A stretch of DNA of 64,000 bases from Trigonopsis variabilis (GCA_003707065.3 PPXM03000004.1:1-64000), one strand, 5' to 3'. Positions 32,651 to 42,829 are shown, counted from the stretch's first letter. Numbers and translations: made by a program. The notes: a model not told the origin generated them from the letters alone.

Positions 32651-34354
32651 ATGGACCAAGAAGGCGCGTCAAAAGACCAGCGTCAAGGCCAGCCTGGCCA
32701 GCCTCCCGAGTATCCCAAAATGGCCCAGGTGGTGCCCATCATGGCGTGCATCTACCTGGGCATCTTCCTCGTGGCGCTGGACCGAACCATCATCGGCGTG
32801 GCCATCCCCAGCATCACCGACAAGTTCCACAGCCTCGACGACGTGGGCTGGTACGGCAGCTCGTACCTGATCACCTTCTCCGGGTTCCAGCTCGTCTTTG
32901 GCAAGCTCTACAAGTTCTACCGGTCCAAGTGGATCTTCTTTGCCTGCATCGTCCTGTTTGAAGTCGGCTCGGTCGTCTGCGGAGCCGCCCCGTCCAGCGC
33001 GGCCTTCATCGCCGGCCGCGTCGTGTCTGGGCTGGGGGCCGCGGGCATCTTTGGCGGCGGCGCGATCGTCATGACGGGCATCGTCCCGCTGCACCAGCGC
33101 CCCCTCTGGATGGGCGTCTTTGGCGCCGTCTTTGGCATCTCGTCGGTGGTGGGCCCCTTGCTCGGCGGCGCGTTCACGACCCGCGTGACGTGGCGGTGGT
33201 GCTTCTACATCAACCTGCCCGTTGGCGGCGTCGCGGCGCTGGGCACGCTCGTGTTCTTTCCCTCCAAGCCGGCGCCGTTTGCAGAGACCAGCCTCCGCCG
33301 GCAGATCGACCGGCTGGACCTGCCCGGGCTGGCGACGCTGCTGCCGGCGGTGGTGTGCCTGCTGATTGCGCTGGAGGACGGCGGGTCGAAGTACCGGTGG
33401 AGCAACGCGCGCATCGTTGTGCTGTTTGTGCTGGCGGGCGTGTTTTTTGCGGGCTTTGTGGCCACGCAGTGGTGGCAGAAGGACAACGCGACCATTCCCA
33501 TGCGCCTCCTGCGCCAGCGCTCGATCGTGGTCGGGTTCGTGGGCACGTTCACGAACGGGTCCATCCTGATGATCATGGCGTACTACCTGCCGATCTGGTT
33601 CCAGGGCATCAAGGACAAGTCGGCGGTCGACGCGGGCATCATGACCATTCCGCTGCTGCTGGGCCTGGTGGTGGCGTCGATCCTGTGCGGGATCGCGGTC
33701 AACCGCACCGGCTACTACGCGCCCTGGTTTATCGTGGGCACCGTCCTCAGCGCGGTCGGCTGCGGCATGATCACCACCTTCAAGGTGGACAGCGGCCACG
33801 CCGTGTGGATCGGGTACCAGGTGCTCCTGGGCCTGGGCATGGGCATGGTCATGCAGCAGCCGGGCCTGGCGGCGCAGACGGTGCTGCCCAAGCCGGACGT
33901 GCCGTTGGGGGTTGCGCTCATGTTTTTTGGCCAGACGCTGGGCGGCGCCGTGTTTCTTGCGGTCGGGCAGAACGTGTTTATCGACGTGTTGACGGCCAGG
34001 CTGGCCAGGCTGGGCGTGGACCCGGCGCTGGTGGTCAACAGTGGCGCCAACGAGCTTCGCGGGCTGGTGAGCCCGGGCGAGCTGGGCCAGGTGCTCGAGG
34101 ATTACAACTGGGCGCTGACGAGGACGTTTTGCGTTGCTGTTGCGCTGGCGTCTCTGAGCGCGAGTCTGTCGTGGCTGATGGAGTGGAGGAATATCCGAGA
34201 GGGCAGGGCGGGGCCGGCGACGAACGATGAGAAGGCGGGGGAGGCTATAAATGATGAAGAGAGGGCGTGTGTTGACAGTGAGGAAAAGGTGGACGGCCTT
34301 GCTAGTGAAAAGATCGACAAGCTCGACAGCACGTCTGTTCAGAGTGAGCGCTGA
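32651..34354 (+). CDS. DHA2-family MFS multidrug efflux transporter (14 TM)
   Basis: Plasma-membrane drug:H+ antiporter type, 567 aa from MDQEGASKDQRQGQPGQ. It has about 14 hydrophobic segments. Family motifs are the TM1 signature LVALDRTIIGVAIPSI, GRVVSGLGAAGIFGGGAI, and WRWCFYINLPVGG after TM6. The soluble C-terminal tail is acidic (NDEKAGEAINDEERA). Substrates cannot be read from sequence; toxins, azoles and amino acids are all used by relatives. The gene is notably GC-rich and intronless, and sits alone after a 2.6-kb gene-poor spacer. This could suggest transfer or local GC bias, since neighbouring host genes such as SPT5 are equally GC-rich. Confidence 0.93.
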   Translation: MDQEGASKDQRQGQPGQPPEYPKMAQVVPIMACIYLGIFLVALDRTIIGVAIPSITDKFHSLDDVGWYGSSYLITFSGFQLVFGKLYKFYRSKWIFFACIVLFEVGSVVCGAAPSSAAFIAGRVVSGLGAAGIFGGGAIVMTGIVPLHQRPLWMGVFGAVFGISSVVGPLLGGAFTTRVTWRWCFYINLPVGGVAALGTLVFFPSKPAPFAETSLRRQIDRLDLPGLATLLPAVVCLLIALEDGGSKYRWSNARIVVLFVLAGVFFAGFVATQWWQKDNATIPMRLLRQRSIVVGFVGTFTNGSILMIMAYYLPIWFQGIKDKSAVDAGIMTIPLLLGLVVASILCGIAVNRTGYYAPWFIVGTVLSAVGCGMITTFKVDSGHAVWIGYQVLLGLGMGMVMQQPGLAAQTVLPKPDVPLGVALMFFGQTLGGAVFLAVGQNVFIDVLTARLARLGVDPALVVNSGANELRGLVSPGELGQVLEDYNWALTRTFCVAVALASLSASLSWLMEWRNIREGRAGPATNDEKAGEAINDEERACVDSEEKVDGLASEKIDKLDSTSVQSER

Positions 34355-34941
34355 GGGTTTACTACTTTGGATGCAATCAATAATATAATGGATCGATGCT
34401 AATATACGTAGTACGTAAGTACCAGCCAGTTTATTGTCGATGCAGTGTCTTGCTAGTGGGTTTTACTAGGGGGTTTTACTAGGGGGTCCTTGCTAGTGGT
34501 TCTTCACTAAGTGGTTCCTTACTAGTGGTTCCTTACTAGTGGTTCCTTGCTAGTGGTTCCTTGCTAGTGGTTCCTTACTAGTGGTTCCTCACTAAGTGAA
34601 TTCCTTACTAGTGGTTCCTTACTAGTGGTTCCTTGCTAGTGGTTCCTTACTAGTGGTTCCTTACTAGTGTTCCTCACTAAGTGAATTCCTTACTAGTGGT
34701 TCTTCACTAAGTGGTTCCTCACTAAGTGGTTCCTCAGTAAGTGGATTCATTACTAGTGGTTCCTTACTAAGTGGGCTCCCTACTAAGTGGGCTGCTCACT
34801 AACGCCCTCCTCACTAATGACCTTGTTTGTAGCACCCCTCCAAGTAACGTCCTTACTACGTGCTTCGTTAGTAGCGCTCACCGTCGTCCCCTCCCCTCCA
34901 CTCCCTCCCACCATCGCATACCTCCACATCTGAGGATCATC
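34355..34941. other. Spacer between the MFS gene and GPI17, mostly tandem repeat
   Basis: About 590 bp. More than half is the array at 34450-34815; the rest is the MFS 3' end and a pyrimidine-rich GPI17 leader. The GPI17 frame is open through part of the array, but the repeat-derived residues are unlike the family. Confidence 0.6.
34450..34815. repeat. Minisatellite with two interspersed 14/15-bp unit types
   Basis: About 24 copies. The main type is TTCCTTACTAGTGG (14 bp) and the second has ACTAAGTGG or ACTAAGTGAA (15 bp or so). The ACTAGT cores are palindromic. It ends about 125 bp before the GPI17 start codon. Confidence 0.9.
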
Positions 34942-36408
34942 ATGTCCTCCTCCTCACCCCCATCCTCCCCCTCACCCCCATCCTCTCCTTCTACCCTCCC
35001 CTCCCTCCCCCCCGCAGAACCTGCCAAAGACAAAATCACCCGCAGAAACGTCATCTTTTCCTACTGGCTCGCCATCTTGCTCCTCGGAGTCCCGTTCTGG
35101 CTATGGTCGACCTCCATCTACCGCGCTCCTTTGCCCTACAAGACCATGCGCGACATGTCCTCCTCCTCCTATGCCATTCGCGTCCCTGTGCACCTGTCTG
35201 GCCCTGCCTTTTCCGCCTCTGACCTGCAGGAGATCATCGCGCTGACGACGGCCAAGATCGCCCGCAGGGTCGATCCCCACGTCTGGAGCGTCGATTTGAG
35301 CGCACACCCCTCAGTCGACCCCGGCGTCTTTCACATCGAGCTCGCCAAAGCCTCTGCGGGCCCAGACGCGGTCGTGATCGAGCCCACCCGGCGCCTGTGC
35401 CATGTCGCGCTGGGCAGTGGCGACCACGATGCGATTGCGACCGCGCTGGACAACGTCGTGCTCGACAACGCGTTTGGCCACGAGATCGCGGCCCTGCGCT
35501 CGCCCGATCTCCAGAAACGCATGGCCTACTCGCCCACCAAACACCTGACGTTCTCGCTCCTCTACGAGGGCGGCCAACCGCTCGACTGGGACATCCACCA
35601 GGCCCTGGCCGAGTACTTTCCGCCGCTGCAGGCCAAACTGGCGCCCATCACCAACTTCTCCATCGACACGCAGATCCAGGAGTTCAGCAGCCTGGCGTTC
35701 GACGTGGCGGTCGACGGCGCCGGCCTGCGCGTGCTCGACCACGACCAGCTGTCGACGTTTATCAACTCGGCCGAGTGGAGCCTGTCGAGCTACGCCGAGG
35801 ACCCCACCCTCAACTTCATCCTCTACGTGCCCGAGCCGGCGAACCCGCCCCTGGTCGTGCCCGACTCGCGCTCAAACAGCTTCTGGATCCCCCAGTGGGG
35901 CGGCGTGGTCATCCTCAACCTGGCCCAGCCCACGCGCCACCTCGATGTGGCCCAGATCCTGCCTGCGATCGAGATCTTTTCCAACCAGCTGCTCGAGCTG
36001 CTGGGCACGCCCCACGACCCCTGCTCGCTGCCGCTCAGGCTCGACTCGCTGGCGCGCCTCCAGGCCGTCGAGGCTCTCCACGGCGCAGCGTCGACCCTCG
36101 GCTCCCTCGACCGGCTCGTGCACGCGCTGCCCAACATCGTCATCCCGCCCTCGGTCGACGCCGCCGTGCGCCATACGCTGGCCAACCTCGAGAGCGGGTT
36201 CGCTGCGCTCGCCAGGGGCGACTGGACGCTGGCGCTGCGCCGGGCGGGCCGGGCCTTTGCGTGGTCCGAGCAGGCCTTTTTCGAAAAGATGATGGTCCAG
36301 CAGGTGTTTTTCCCAGAGGAACACAAGATCGCCGTCTACCTCCCGCTCATCGGGCCCGTGGCCGTGCCGCTGCTGATGGGTCTGCGACGGGTCCTCACGG
36401 ACCGGTAG
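34942..36408 (+). CDS. GPI17: GPI transamidase subunit Gpi17 (PIG-S)
   Basis: Subunit of the ER GPI-transamidase that attaches GPI anchors to proteins. 488 aa from MSSSSPPSSPSPPSS. A TM segment lies at about 37-58 (VIFSYWLAILLLGVPFWLW) followed by the conserved STSIYRAPLPY. The lumenal part shows HLTFSLLYEGG, FSIDTQIQEFSSLAF, the WSLSSYAEDPTLNFILYVP strand and FWIPQWGGVVILN, all PIG-S hallmarks. A second TM segment at about 460-482 leads to a short tail. The upstream reading frame extends into the repeat array, so I start at the ATG before the low-complexity SSSPP stretch. Confidence 0.93.
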   Translation: MSSSSPPSSPSPPSSPSTLPSLPPAEPAKDKITRRNVIFSYWLAILLLGVPFWLWSTSIYRAPLPYKTMRDMSSSSYAIRVPVHLSGPAFSASDLQEIIALTTAKIARRVDPHVWSVDLSAHPSVDPGVFHIELAKASAGPDAVVIEPTRRLCHVALGSGDHDAIATALDNVVLDNAFGHEIAALRSPDLQKRMAYSPTKHLTFSLLYEGGQPLDWDIHQALAEYFPPLQAKLAPITNFSIDTQIQEFSSLAFDVAVDGAGLRVLDHDQLSTFINSAEWSLSSYAEDPTLNFILYVPEPANPPLVVPDSRSNSFWIPQWGGVVILNLAQPTRHLDVAQILPAIEIFSNQLLELLGTPHDPCSLPLRLDSLARLQAVEALHGAASTLGSLDRLVHALPNIVIPPSVDAAVRHTLANLESGFAALARGDWTLALRRAGRAFAWSEQAFFEKMMVQQVFFPEEHKIAVYLPLIGPVAVPLLMGLRRVLTDR

Positions 36409-36409
36409 A

Positions 36410-36540
36410 AGCTATGTTCAGCTATGTCTGTTAAGCTACCTATGTCAATAAAGCGTTCTATGTCTATTAAGGGTCTACGCTATGTCTATAAAGCCGTTAA
36501 TGTTCAGCGTCTACCTATGTCTATGTATGTCTATAACCAT
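36410..36540. repeat. Degenerate repeats in the GPI17-FAT1 3' spacer
   Basis: Five or six diverged copies of a CTATGTCTATTAAG-like unit fill the 137 bp between the two convergent stop codons. Confidence 0.6.
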
Positions 36541-36545
36541 TCTCC

Positions 36546-38399
36546 TCACAACTTTGCGCGCCCCGACTCGATGGTGCCTCGCGTGGACTCGTCGAGAGGC
36601 ACAAACGTCCCGCCCGACTTGATGTACACCGCGCCGTTGAGCTCCTGGCGCATGAGCGGCACCTTTTGCTTCTTGTTGGTGCCCGTCGTGGCGATCTCGT
36701 CCACGACGCGCACAAACTCGGGCACCGCGTACTTGGGCAGCAGCAGGGCCGCGTGCTGGTAGATGTCCTTAAGCGCCTGATCGCGCTCGACGTCCGGCGC
36801 CAGCACGATCGCCGCCATGCCTGCCCTGCCCTCGTAGCCGGGCACGCGCACGCCGTAGACGGCCACGTCCTGCACAAACGGCGACTCCATCAGCGCGTCC
36901 TCGACCTGGGTCGCCGAGATGTTTTCGCTCTTCCACCGGAACGAGTCGCCCAGGCGGTCGACAAAGTGGTAGAGCCCGTCGGGCGTGACGTGGAAGAGGT
37001 CGCCGGTGCGGTACCAGACGTCGCCCTTGGCAAACACGTCGTAGAGCAGCTTGGCGGAGGAGGCCTTCTTGTTGCCGTGGTAGCCCATGAAGCCCACCTT
37101 GCCGCGGGACACGTTGGGCAGGGGCGAGAGCAGCTCGCCGACCTCGGTGGGCTTGCACGCCACGCAGCGCCCGCGCGCGTCGCGCACGGGCTCGTTGTCG
37201 TCCGACTCCATGTCGACCCGGATGATGGCCCACTTGCTCTGCTGGTAGACGACGTGGGTGAGCGCGTACTTGCGCCCGGCGGCGCCAATGCCGTACTCGC
37301 CCTTTTGGATGTTGAACAGGATCGCGGGCGACTCGGACGCCCCGTAGAACTCGACGATCGTGGGGATCTCAAACCGGTCCTTGACCTGCCGCCACACCTC
37401 GGGGCGCAGCCCGTTGCCGATGATGGCCTTGATGTGGTGCTGCTTCTCGAGCGGCGACGGCGGCGCCGCCACCAGGTACCGGCACGTCTCGCCCACGTAG
37501 CAGAAGCACGTCGAGCGGGACGCGATGACCTGGGGCCAGAACTGCGACGCCGAGAACTTGGGCACGATGCACAGCGTGGCGCCCCTGGAGAAGCACGTGC
37601 ACGCGCCCAGCGTCAGCGCCACCGAGTGGTAGAGCGGCATCGAGCAGAAGTAGCGGTCGCTGGCCTGGAGGCCCAGGGCGTTGGCGGTGAGACACGAGCC
37701 GCCGTAGAAGCGGATGAGCGGGAAGATGGCGGCCTTGGGCAGCCCGGTGGTGCCGCTGGTGTAGATGAGCGCGACCGTGTCGGTCATCTCAGGCTCGGGC
37801 AGCGTCTTTGGCCGCTCGACCGGCAGCGACTCGATATAGCGGTCCTGGCGGGCGTCGTTGACAATCACCGAGACCTTGGCCTGGTCGAGCAGCGCGAGCG
37901 TGTCGCTTGAGAACGTCTGGCTGATCTCGTCGTCGACAAACAGAAACCGCGACCCGGCGACGCCCACGCAGTGCACCAGCCCGGCGCCCTGGAGCGAGTA
38001 GTTGATGGGCGCCGGCACCGCGCACAGGGCCCACAAGCCAAAGATGGCAAAGATGATTCGGGGCGAATTGGTCATGTCCAGACTGACGCAGTCGCCTTTC
38101 TGGACGCCCAGCTCCCTAAAGTAGGACGCATACTGGAGGACCTTGTCGCGCACCTGGGCGTACGTGAGCTCCTTGCCCTCGAACCAGATGCAGGGGTGGT
38201 CGGGGTCTCGTAGCGCAGCGTCCTCGATCCAGTAGTAGAGGTTTAGGCGCCCACTGATCTTCTTTCGCGCCAGGATGCCCAAGGCCTTGAGGTAGCCGGT
38301 GAGAATGGCTCGATCGTGGGGCAGATCCAGCTTTGAGTCGAGGTAGACCGCAGAGAGGCCTGCAAACAGCGACAGGAGCGCTTTATCAAACGTGGGCAT
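36546..38399 (-). CDS. FAT1: Very-long-chain acyl-CoA synthetase / fatty-acid transporter Fat1
   Basis: Activates very-long-chain fatty acids and assists import; found at ER, peroxisome and lipid droplets in relatives. 617 aa from MPTFDKALLSLFAG, opening with a hydrophobic segment. The AMP-binding motif IYTSGTTGLPKAAIF lies near residue 212 and the VLACS signature FYGASESPAILFNIQ near 350. GDVWYRTGDLFH and RLGDSFRWKSENISA complete the adenylation domain. The protein ends ESGRAKL, and AKL is a good type 1 peroxisomal targeting signal. The frame is open 58 codons upstream, but that part lacks homology. Confidence 0.95.
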   Translation of the reverse strand: MPTFDKALLSLFAGLSAVYLDSKLDLPHDRAILTGYLKALGILARKKISGRLNLYYWIEDAALRDPDHPCIWFEGKELTYAQVRDKVLQYASYFRELGVQKGDCVSLDMTNSPRIIFAIFGLWALCAVPAPINYSLQGAGLVHCVGVAGSRFLFVDDEISQTFSSDTLALLDQAKVSVIVNDARQDRYIESLPVERPKTLPEPEMTDTVALIYTSGTTGLPKAAIFPLIRFYGGSCLTANALGLQASDRYFCSMPLYHSVALTLGACTCFSRGATLCIVPKFSASQFWPQVIASRSTCFCYVGETCRYLVAAPPSPLEKQHHIKAIIGNGLRPEVWRQVKDRFEIPTIVEFYGASESPAILFNIQKGEYGIGAAGRKYALTHVVYQQSKWAIIRVDMESDDNEPVRDARGRCVACKPTEVGELLSPLPNVSRGKVGFMGYHGNKKASSAKLLYDVFAKGDVWYRTGDLFHVTPDGLYHFVDRLGDSFRWKSENISATQVEDALMESPFVQDVAVYGVRVPGYEGRAGMAAIVLAPDVERDQALKDIYQHAALLLPKYAVPEFVRVVDEIATTGTNKKQKVPLMRQELNGAVYIKSGGTFVPLDESTRGTIESGRAKL

Positions 38400-38796
38400 G
38401 GCAAGAAAGGGCGATGGCGGTAGATAAGATGCAGTGTAGCAGTGTAGCAGCGTAGTGATGTAGTGCAGCAGTGTAGCGCAGCGTAGCGGTGCTACGTGGG
38501 TGAGAACAATGGAGAGGCGAGGAGAAGAAAGGGAGAGGTGAAGACGAGTGCAGTGCGGTGCTAATCTGAACACGTATGTCTCAGCGGCTATAGAGAGTGC
38601 ATTAGGGATACGTAGTCAGGGAAGCGCGCGAGTCCAAGTAGTACCGTAGTCTCTTAGTGGGGTGCATCGTCCCAACTACTGAGGTCCCCATCGTCCCCTC
38701 TTACTACTGAAGGCCCCATCGTCTCTACAGCAGGCCCATCCCAACCCCACCTGTTCCAGTGCATGCCTGACTGGCACCGCCGCCTACCGCGCAACC
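38400..38796. promoter_or_regulatory. Divergent promoter region of FAT1 and the WD40 gene
   Basis: About 400 bp between divergent starts. A GTAGCAGTG-type short repeat lies at about 38430-38500, next to FAT1. No clear TATA box or oleate-response element was found. Confidence 0.45.
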
Positions 38797-39922
38797 ATGG
38801 TGGAACCTATCCATGACATCTCGTCCTCGTTTGATTCGTCCATGCTCTCCAACCTCGCCGCTCCCGTGATCCCCAAGCCCTCGTTCCCGCTGCGCTCGGC
38901 TCTTCTCCAGACGCCCTGGCACTTGTTTGCCCTCGACTGGAGCCACTCCAAGTCGGCTGGCGCAGTCGAGCGCCTCGTCGTGGGAAGCATCAGCGAGAAC
39001 TCGTCCAACAAGGTCCAGGTCGTCCATGCCGCGCCCTGCCTCGACGTCGACGGATCCTACACCTATCTGTTTGAGCGCGCGGTCGAGGTCTCCCACCCCT
39101 ACCCGATCACCAGCGCGCTGTGGGAGTCGACCCGGCGCAAAGGCCTCACCACGAGCCAGCGCGAGCTGCTGGCGACCTGCGGTGACATGGTGCGCCTGTG
39201 GGAATACGACGAAGACGAGCCGTCGCTGCGTCTGCGCACCAGTCTCGCCGGGGTAAGTACACGGTGGTGGCACACGCTGACGGCAGAAATCGCGGGCGGT
39301 GGAACACTCGGCGCCGGTGACCAACTTTGACTGGAACAGCCTCGACGTCAGCCTGCTCATCAGCTGCAGCATCGACACCACGTGCACGCTGTGGGACCTC
39401 AACACCTGCACGGCCAAGACGCAGCTGATCGCGCACGACCGCGAGGTCTACGACGTCAAGTTCGCCCCAAACTCGCTCGACGTCTTCTCGTCGGTCGGCG
39501 CCGACGGGTCGGTGCGGGTCTTTGACCTGCGCGCGCTCGAGCACTCGACCATCGTGTACGAGCCGCTCAGTCCCAGGCCGCTGCTGCGCCTGTCGGCCAA
39601 CTCGCTCGACTCGAACCTGCTGGCGACCTTCAACGTCAACTCGAGCGTCATCCCCGTCATCGACATCCGCTCGCCGGGCACGCCCGTGGTCGAGCTGGCC
39701 GCGCACGACGCCGACGTCAACGCGATCGAGTGGTCCTCGACCCAGCGCAACACGCTCGTGTCCGGCGCCGACGACTGCCAGCTGTGCATCTGGGATACGT
39801 CGCGGGGCGAGGTGACGGCTGCCTTTTCCGACTCGGGCCCGATCAACAACCTGGCGTGGGACGCGTCGTCGTCGTGGGTCAGCTTTGTCAGTGGCAGGTC
39901 CCTCCAAGCAGTCAAGGTTTGA
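38797..39922 (+). CDS. WD40 adaptor protein of the DCAF7/WDR68/Han11 family
   Basis: Scaffold for DYRK-type kinases in animals, transcriptional adaptor in plants (TTG1); the budding-yeast counterpart is YPL247C. Exons 38797-39252 and 39287-39922 give 363 aa; the 34-nt intron ends CTGACGGCAG. Family stretches are VTNFDWNSLDVSLLISCSID, TTCTLWDLNT, TQLIAHDREVYDVKF, FSSVGADGSVRVFDLR, LEHSTIVYE, and VSGADDCQLCIWD. The start is in a fair context (GCAACCATGG). Fungal function is poorly known. Confidence 0.9.
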
Positions 39923-40749
39923 GTGTGCTAGATAGAGTCGAGCGCGAGAAGCGCGAGGCGATCACAGAGCGTCTCGAGCTTACCAGAGCGTTGAGCTCTG
40001 GTGACAATACAATAAACCTCACGACAGAACTACATGTGTATTAGATGATTACAGTGCCTCCTGGTTTTGTGTTGACTTGTTAGTTGTAGAGCACTGTAGA
40101 GGTAAAGGGCTATAGGGATACAATCCACCTCATCTTCAATTGTCTCTCAACACCAAAGACAGTTGATGCTGGCTCTTGCAACACATCGATGAGTCGTATC
40201 CTACCGTCTTACCTCCCTTTAACCTCGTTAGTCCGACATCCACTGCAGACTCCACTTTTCTACGCTGGCTCAAGACAACATCGCTGCCATGTCTATTATC
40301 AAGACCCGTTCCACAACACCTCTAGTGCCACCTCTAGTGCCATGTCTAGTGCCACTCTAGCGCCAACACAACACCTCTAGTCCTTCCGCCATTCCAATCA
40401 GGACGTCCCAGCACTCAACTCCCACAGTAGCGCACCCCGGCGTTAAGCGACGCGTCACCGTCACCGTCGCACCGTTACTTGGGCGTTTCACCATTCGATT
40501 ACAAAGCCCGCTGGAACATCAAGACGCCTCGTTTGAATTGCTGGTGCGAAGAGACAATTGCTGTGGCACACTACATCACTCAGACAACCTCCTGGATCCG
40601 CACCAAGACCACACCAAGACCACACCAACACCTCTTTGGACCACACCACTTGGACACCACCATCACTTGGACCACACCAATACCTCTCTGGACCACACCA
40701 CTTGGAAACCGCGAGTCTCTAGTGGAGAGCCGGGGTCGACACCGGCTAG
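39923..40749. other. Spacer with two small repeat patches before the 552-aa gene
   Basis: About 830 bp. A 12-bp CCTCTAGTGCCA-type repeat (about 4 copies) lies at 40318-40365 and TGGACCACACCACT-type units at about 40601-40710. No gene is recognised. Confidence 0.5.
40601..40710. repeat. Degenerate CCACACCA-rich tandem repeats
   Basis: Six or so imperfect units with a GACCACACCA core, ending 40 bp before the next start codon. Confidence 0.6.
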
Positions 40750-42408
40750 ATGACCACCGACATGGGGGAGAAAACCAAAGACACTCACGCCAAGAATCGA
40801 CTCAGCTCCGGGCACTCGTTCTTCACCCCCTCGCTCAAGCCGCCAGAACTGGATACGACCAACCTTGGGCCTAGTGCCAACCCGCCGCCCGACATCGACA
40901 AGTTCGCCTCGCTCGTGGCTCAATTCGCCAACGGCAGAGTGCAGGGACCAACGTCGCCGCTGCTGAGCGAACCGCGCCCGGAACCAATCCACGACTCGAG
41001 CCCCCCGTGCAAGAACATCATGTCCCAAGGGCCGGGCGACGGACCGTGGCCGCTGCAGATCAGCCAGGCCACCGTGAACCGCGCCAACAAGACCAAGGCC
41101 ACCTTGCACCTGTACTACTCGTTCATCCGGCGCAGCCAGCGGACGCACTACAAGGAGGAAAACGTGGCCATCTGCCCGCTGACGCAGTCGCCGGCCGACA
41201 GCTGCGTCGACGGCGTCTACAACCCGCTCCAGACCATCCGCAACCGGCTCCTGCGCCAGAAGCTGCGCGAGAAGCTCGAGTACTCGGTGGACGTGCTGAC
41301 GCCGGCGTCGACCATGTTTAGCCGGACGCCGCGGAAGCTGCTGTGGGAGGTCGACATCTCCGAGCAGATCGCCGACTTTGGCTGGCGCCTGCGCAACGTG
41401 CATCTCATGGTGGACCGCCACGGCCACGAGATGTTTCCGGCGCCGTCGCAGCCAGCCGTGGAACCGTCGCCCCAGGCCATGCGACCCTTGCCCTCGTCGT
41501 CGCCGTCTGGATCGTCCCAGGCCGACCGAGTCGGATCCAATCCCCTGGCGCCGCCGCCGCCGCTGATCCAGCACGCGCGCTCAGCGTCGACTGGCTCCAA
41601 AGACGAGGCCACGATCCCGTTCATCTCCGTCTCGGAGGCGTCGCAGTCGCCCGACCTGGCGGCCCAGGAGTCGTGCGACGGCAAGAACCCAGAGTCCATC
41701 GCCGAACTCAGCTCCTTCTCGCCAGCGTCGACGCGCAAGGTCTTGGAGACGCCCAGAAAACATCGCCCGAGCCACGCCGACGAGCAGAAACGGCGCGAGT
41801 TCAAGACCCGGGCCTACATCCGCGACCTCCAGCGCATGCAGGCCATGGTGTGGATGACGGGCTGCCGGCAGTACCAGACCAACGCAAAGACCGTCATTCC
41901 CCACGACAGCGGCCAGGACTACTACCGCCAGATCGTCGAGATGGTCAACCAGATCAACAACGTCCACCTCCAGCGCTCGATTCCCACGTCGCGCGCGCTG
42001 GGACAGCAGGTCGTGAGCCTGTCGCGGGACCTCACCGACCTCTACTCGCCCATCCTGGACAAGTACCTCAGCCAGTCGACGATGCTGTCGAACCAGGTGG
42101 GCACGACGCTCAACTACGAGCTCCAGCGCGTCGGCGAGGCCCTCGACCGCTGGGGGCCGTCCTACTTTATGGCGCACTCGGCGGCCAAGGACGACGATCC
42201 CCAGTTCAGGCTGTCGTCGTCGCTGGCGGCGCTGCGGTCGCGCAGTCTGCGCCTGAAAAAGGGATCCGACCGGTTCGGCTATCTCGTGCTCGAGTGGATC
42301 CTCATCTCGATCCTGTGGTTTGTGTGGCTCATCGTGATGATCTTTATGTTTATTAGGGGCGCGGTGCGCAAAGCGGGCCGCGTGCTCAAGTGGGTGTTTT
42401 GGATATAG
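40750..42408 (+). CDS. C-terminally anchored membrane protein, possibly Mtc4-related
   Basis: 552 aa. The N-terminal 90 residues are polar. A conserved-looking block follows: VNRANKTKATLHLYYSFIRR, then VYNPLQTIRNRLLRQKLREK, then FSRTPRKLLWEVDISEQIAD. After a serine/proline linker comes a helical part (YIRDLQRMQAMVWMTGC, DLTDLYSPILDKYLSQ). A single TM segment lies near the C-terminus (VLEWILISILWFVWLIVMIF) with a short basic tail, as in tail-anchored proteins. The YNPLQxIRNR motif reminds me of the fungal Mtc4 family (maintenance of telomere capping 4, function unknown), but I cannot confirm this. The CDS is intronless and GC-rich. Confidence 0.7.
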   Translation: MTTDMGEKTKDTHAKNRLSSGHSFFTPSLKPPELDTTNLGPSANPPPDIDKFASLVAQFANGRVQGPTSPLLSEPRPEPIHDSSPPCKNIMSQGPGDGPWPLQISQATVNRANKTKATLHLYYSFIRRSQRTHYKEENVAICPLTQSPADSCVDGVYNPLQTIRNRLLRQKLREKLEYSVDVLTPASTMFSRTPRKLLWEVDISEQIADFGWRLRNVHLMVDRHGHEMFPAPSQPAVEPSPQAMRPLPSSSPSGSSQADRVGSNPLAPPPPLIQHARSASTGSKDEATIPFISVSEASQSPDLAAQESCDGKNPESIAELSSFSPASTRKVLETPRKHRPSHADEQKRREFKTRAYIRDLQRMQAMVWMTGCRQYQTNAKTVIPHDSGQDYYRQIVEMVNQINNVHLQRSIPTSRALGQQVVSLSRDLTDLYSPILDKYLSQSTMLSNQVGTTLNYELQRVGEALDRWGPSYFMAHSAAKDDDPQFRLSSSLAALRSRSLRLKKGSDRFGYLVLEWILISILWFVWLIVMIFMFIRGAVRKAGRVLKWVFWI

Positions 42409-42829
42409 GGGGGAAAGGAATGGATATAGGAGGGACTAGGATTGGATCTGAGGACTGGATCTAGCGGCAGGTCTAACCAGCCAGGGTGCACTTCTGATCT
42501 AGGGTGGTTCTACCAGGGGACAAGGACTGGATCTAGCGGTAGGACTGTCCAGGGTGCACTTCTGGACCTAAGGGTAGGACCGTCCAGGGTGTACGTCTGG
42601 ATAGGCAGGACGACCAGCAGACAGTCAATGTATATTAGTGTATATTAAGTGCGTTTACAGCCAAAGCCATCCTACATTTCTAGCATACATCATAACTTAC
42701 ACTCGCCATCTTCATGCGTAACGAACTTTGCTTATCCCTCTGTTGCCTGCGTTGGCCGGCATTGGCCTGCGTTCGCTCCTCTGCGATAGATAGCAATAAG
42801 CTACGCTCATTGCTATCGCTCATTGCTTG
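42409..42829. repeat. Convergent spacer with an imperfect 73-bp duplication
   Basis: About 420 bp between two 3' ends. The AGGACTGGATCTAGCGG start recurs at about 42451 and 42524, each followed by a CCAGGGTGCACTTCTG block, with a partial third block to 42600. GCTCATTGC-like short repeats follow at 42780-42830. Confidence 0.6.

Noticed and set aside
32651-34354. MFS transporter as a horizontally acquired gene
   Set aside because: High GC and isolation suggested it, but neighbouring housekeeping genes (SPT5, FAT1, GPI17) have the same composition.
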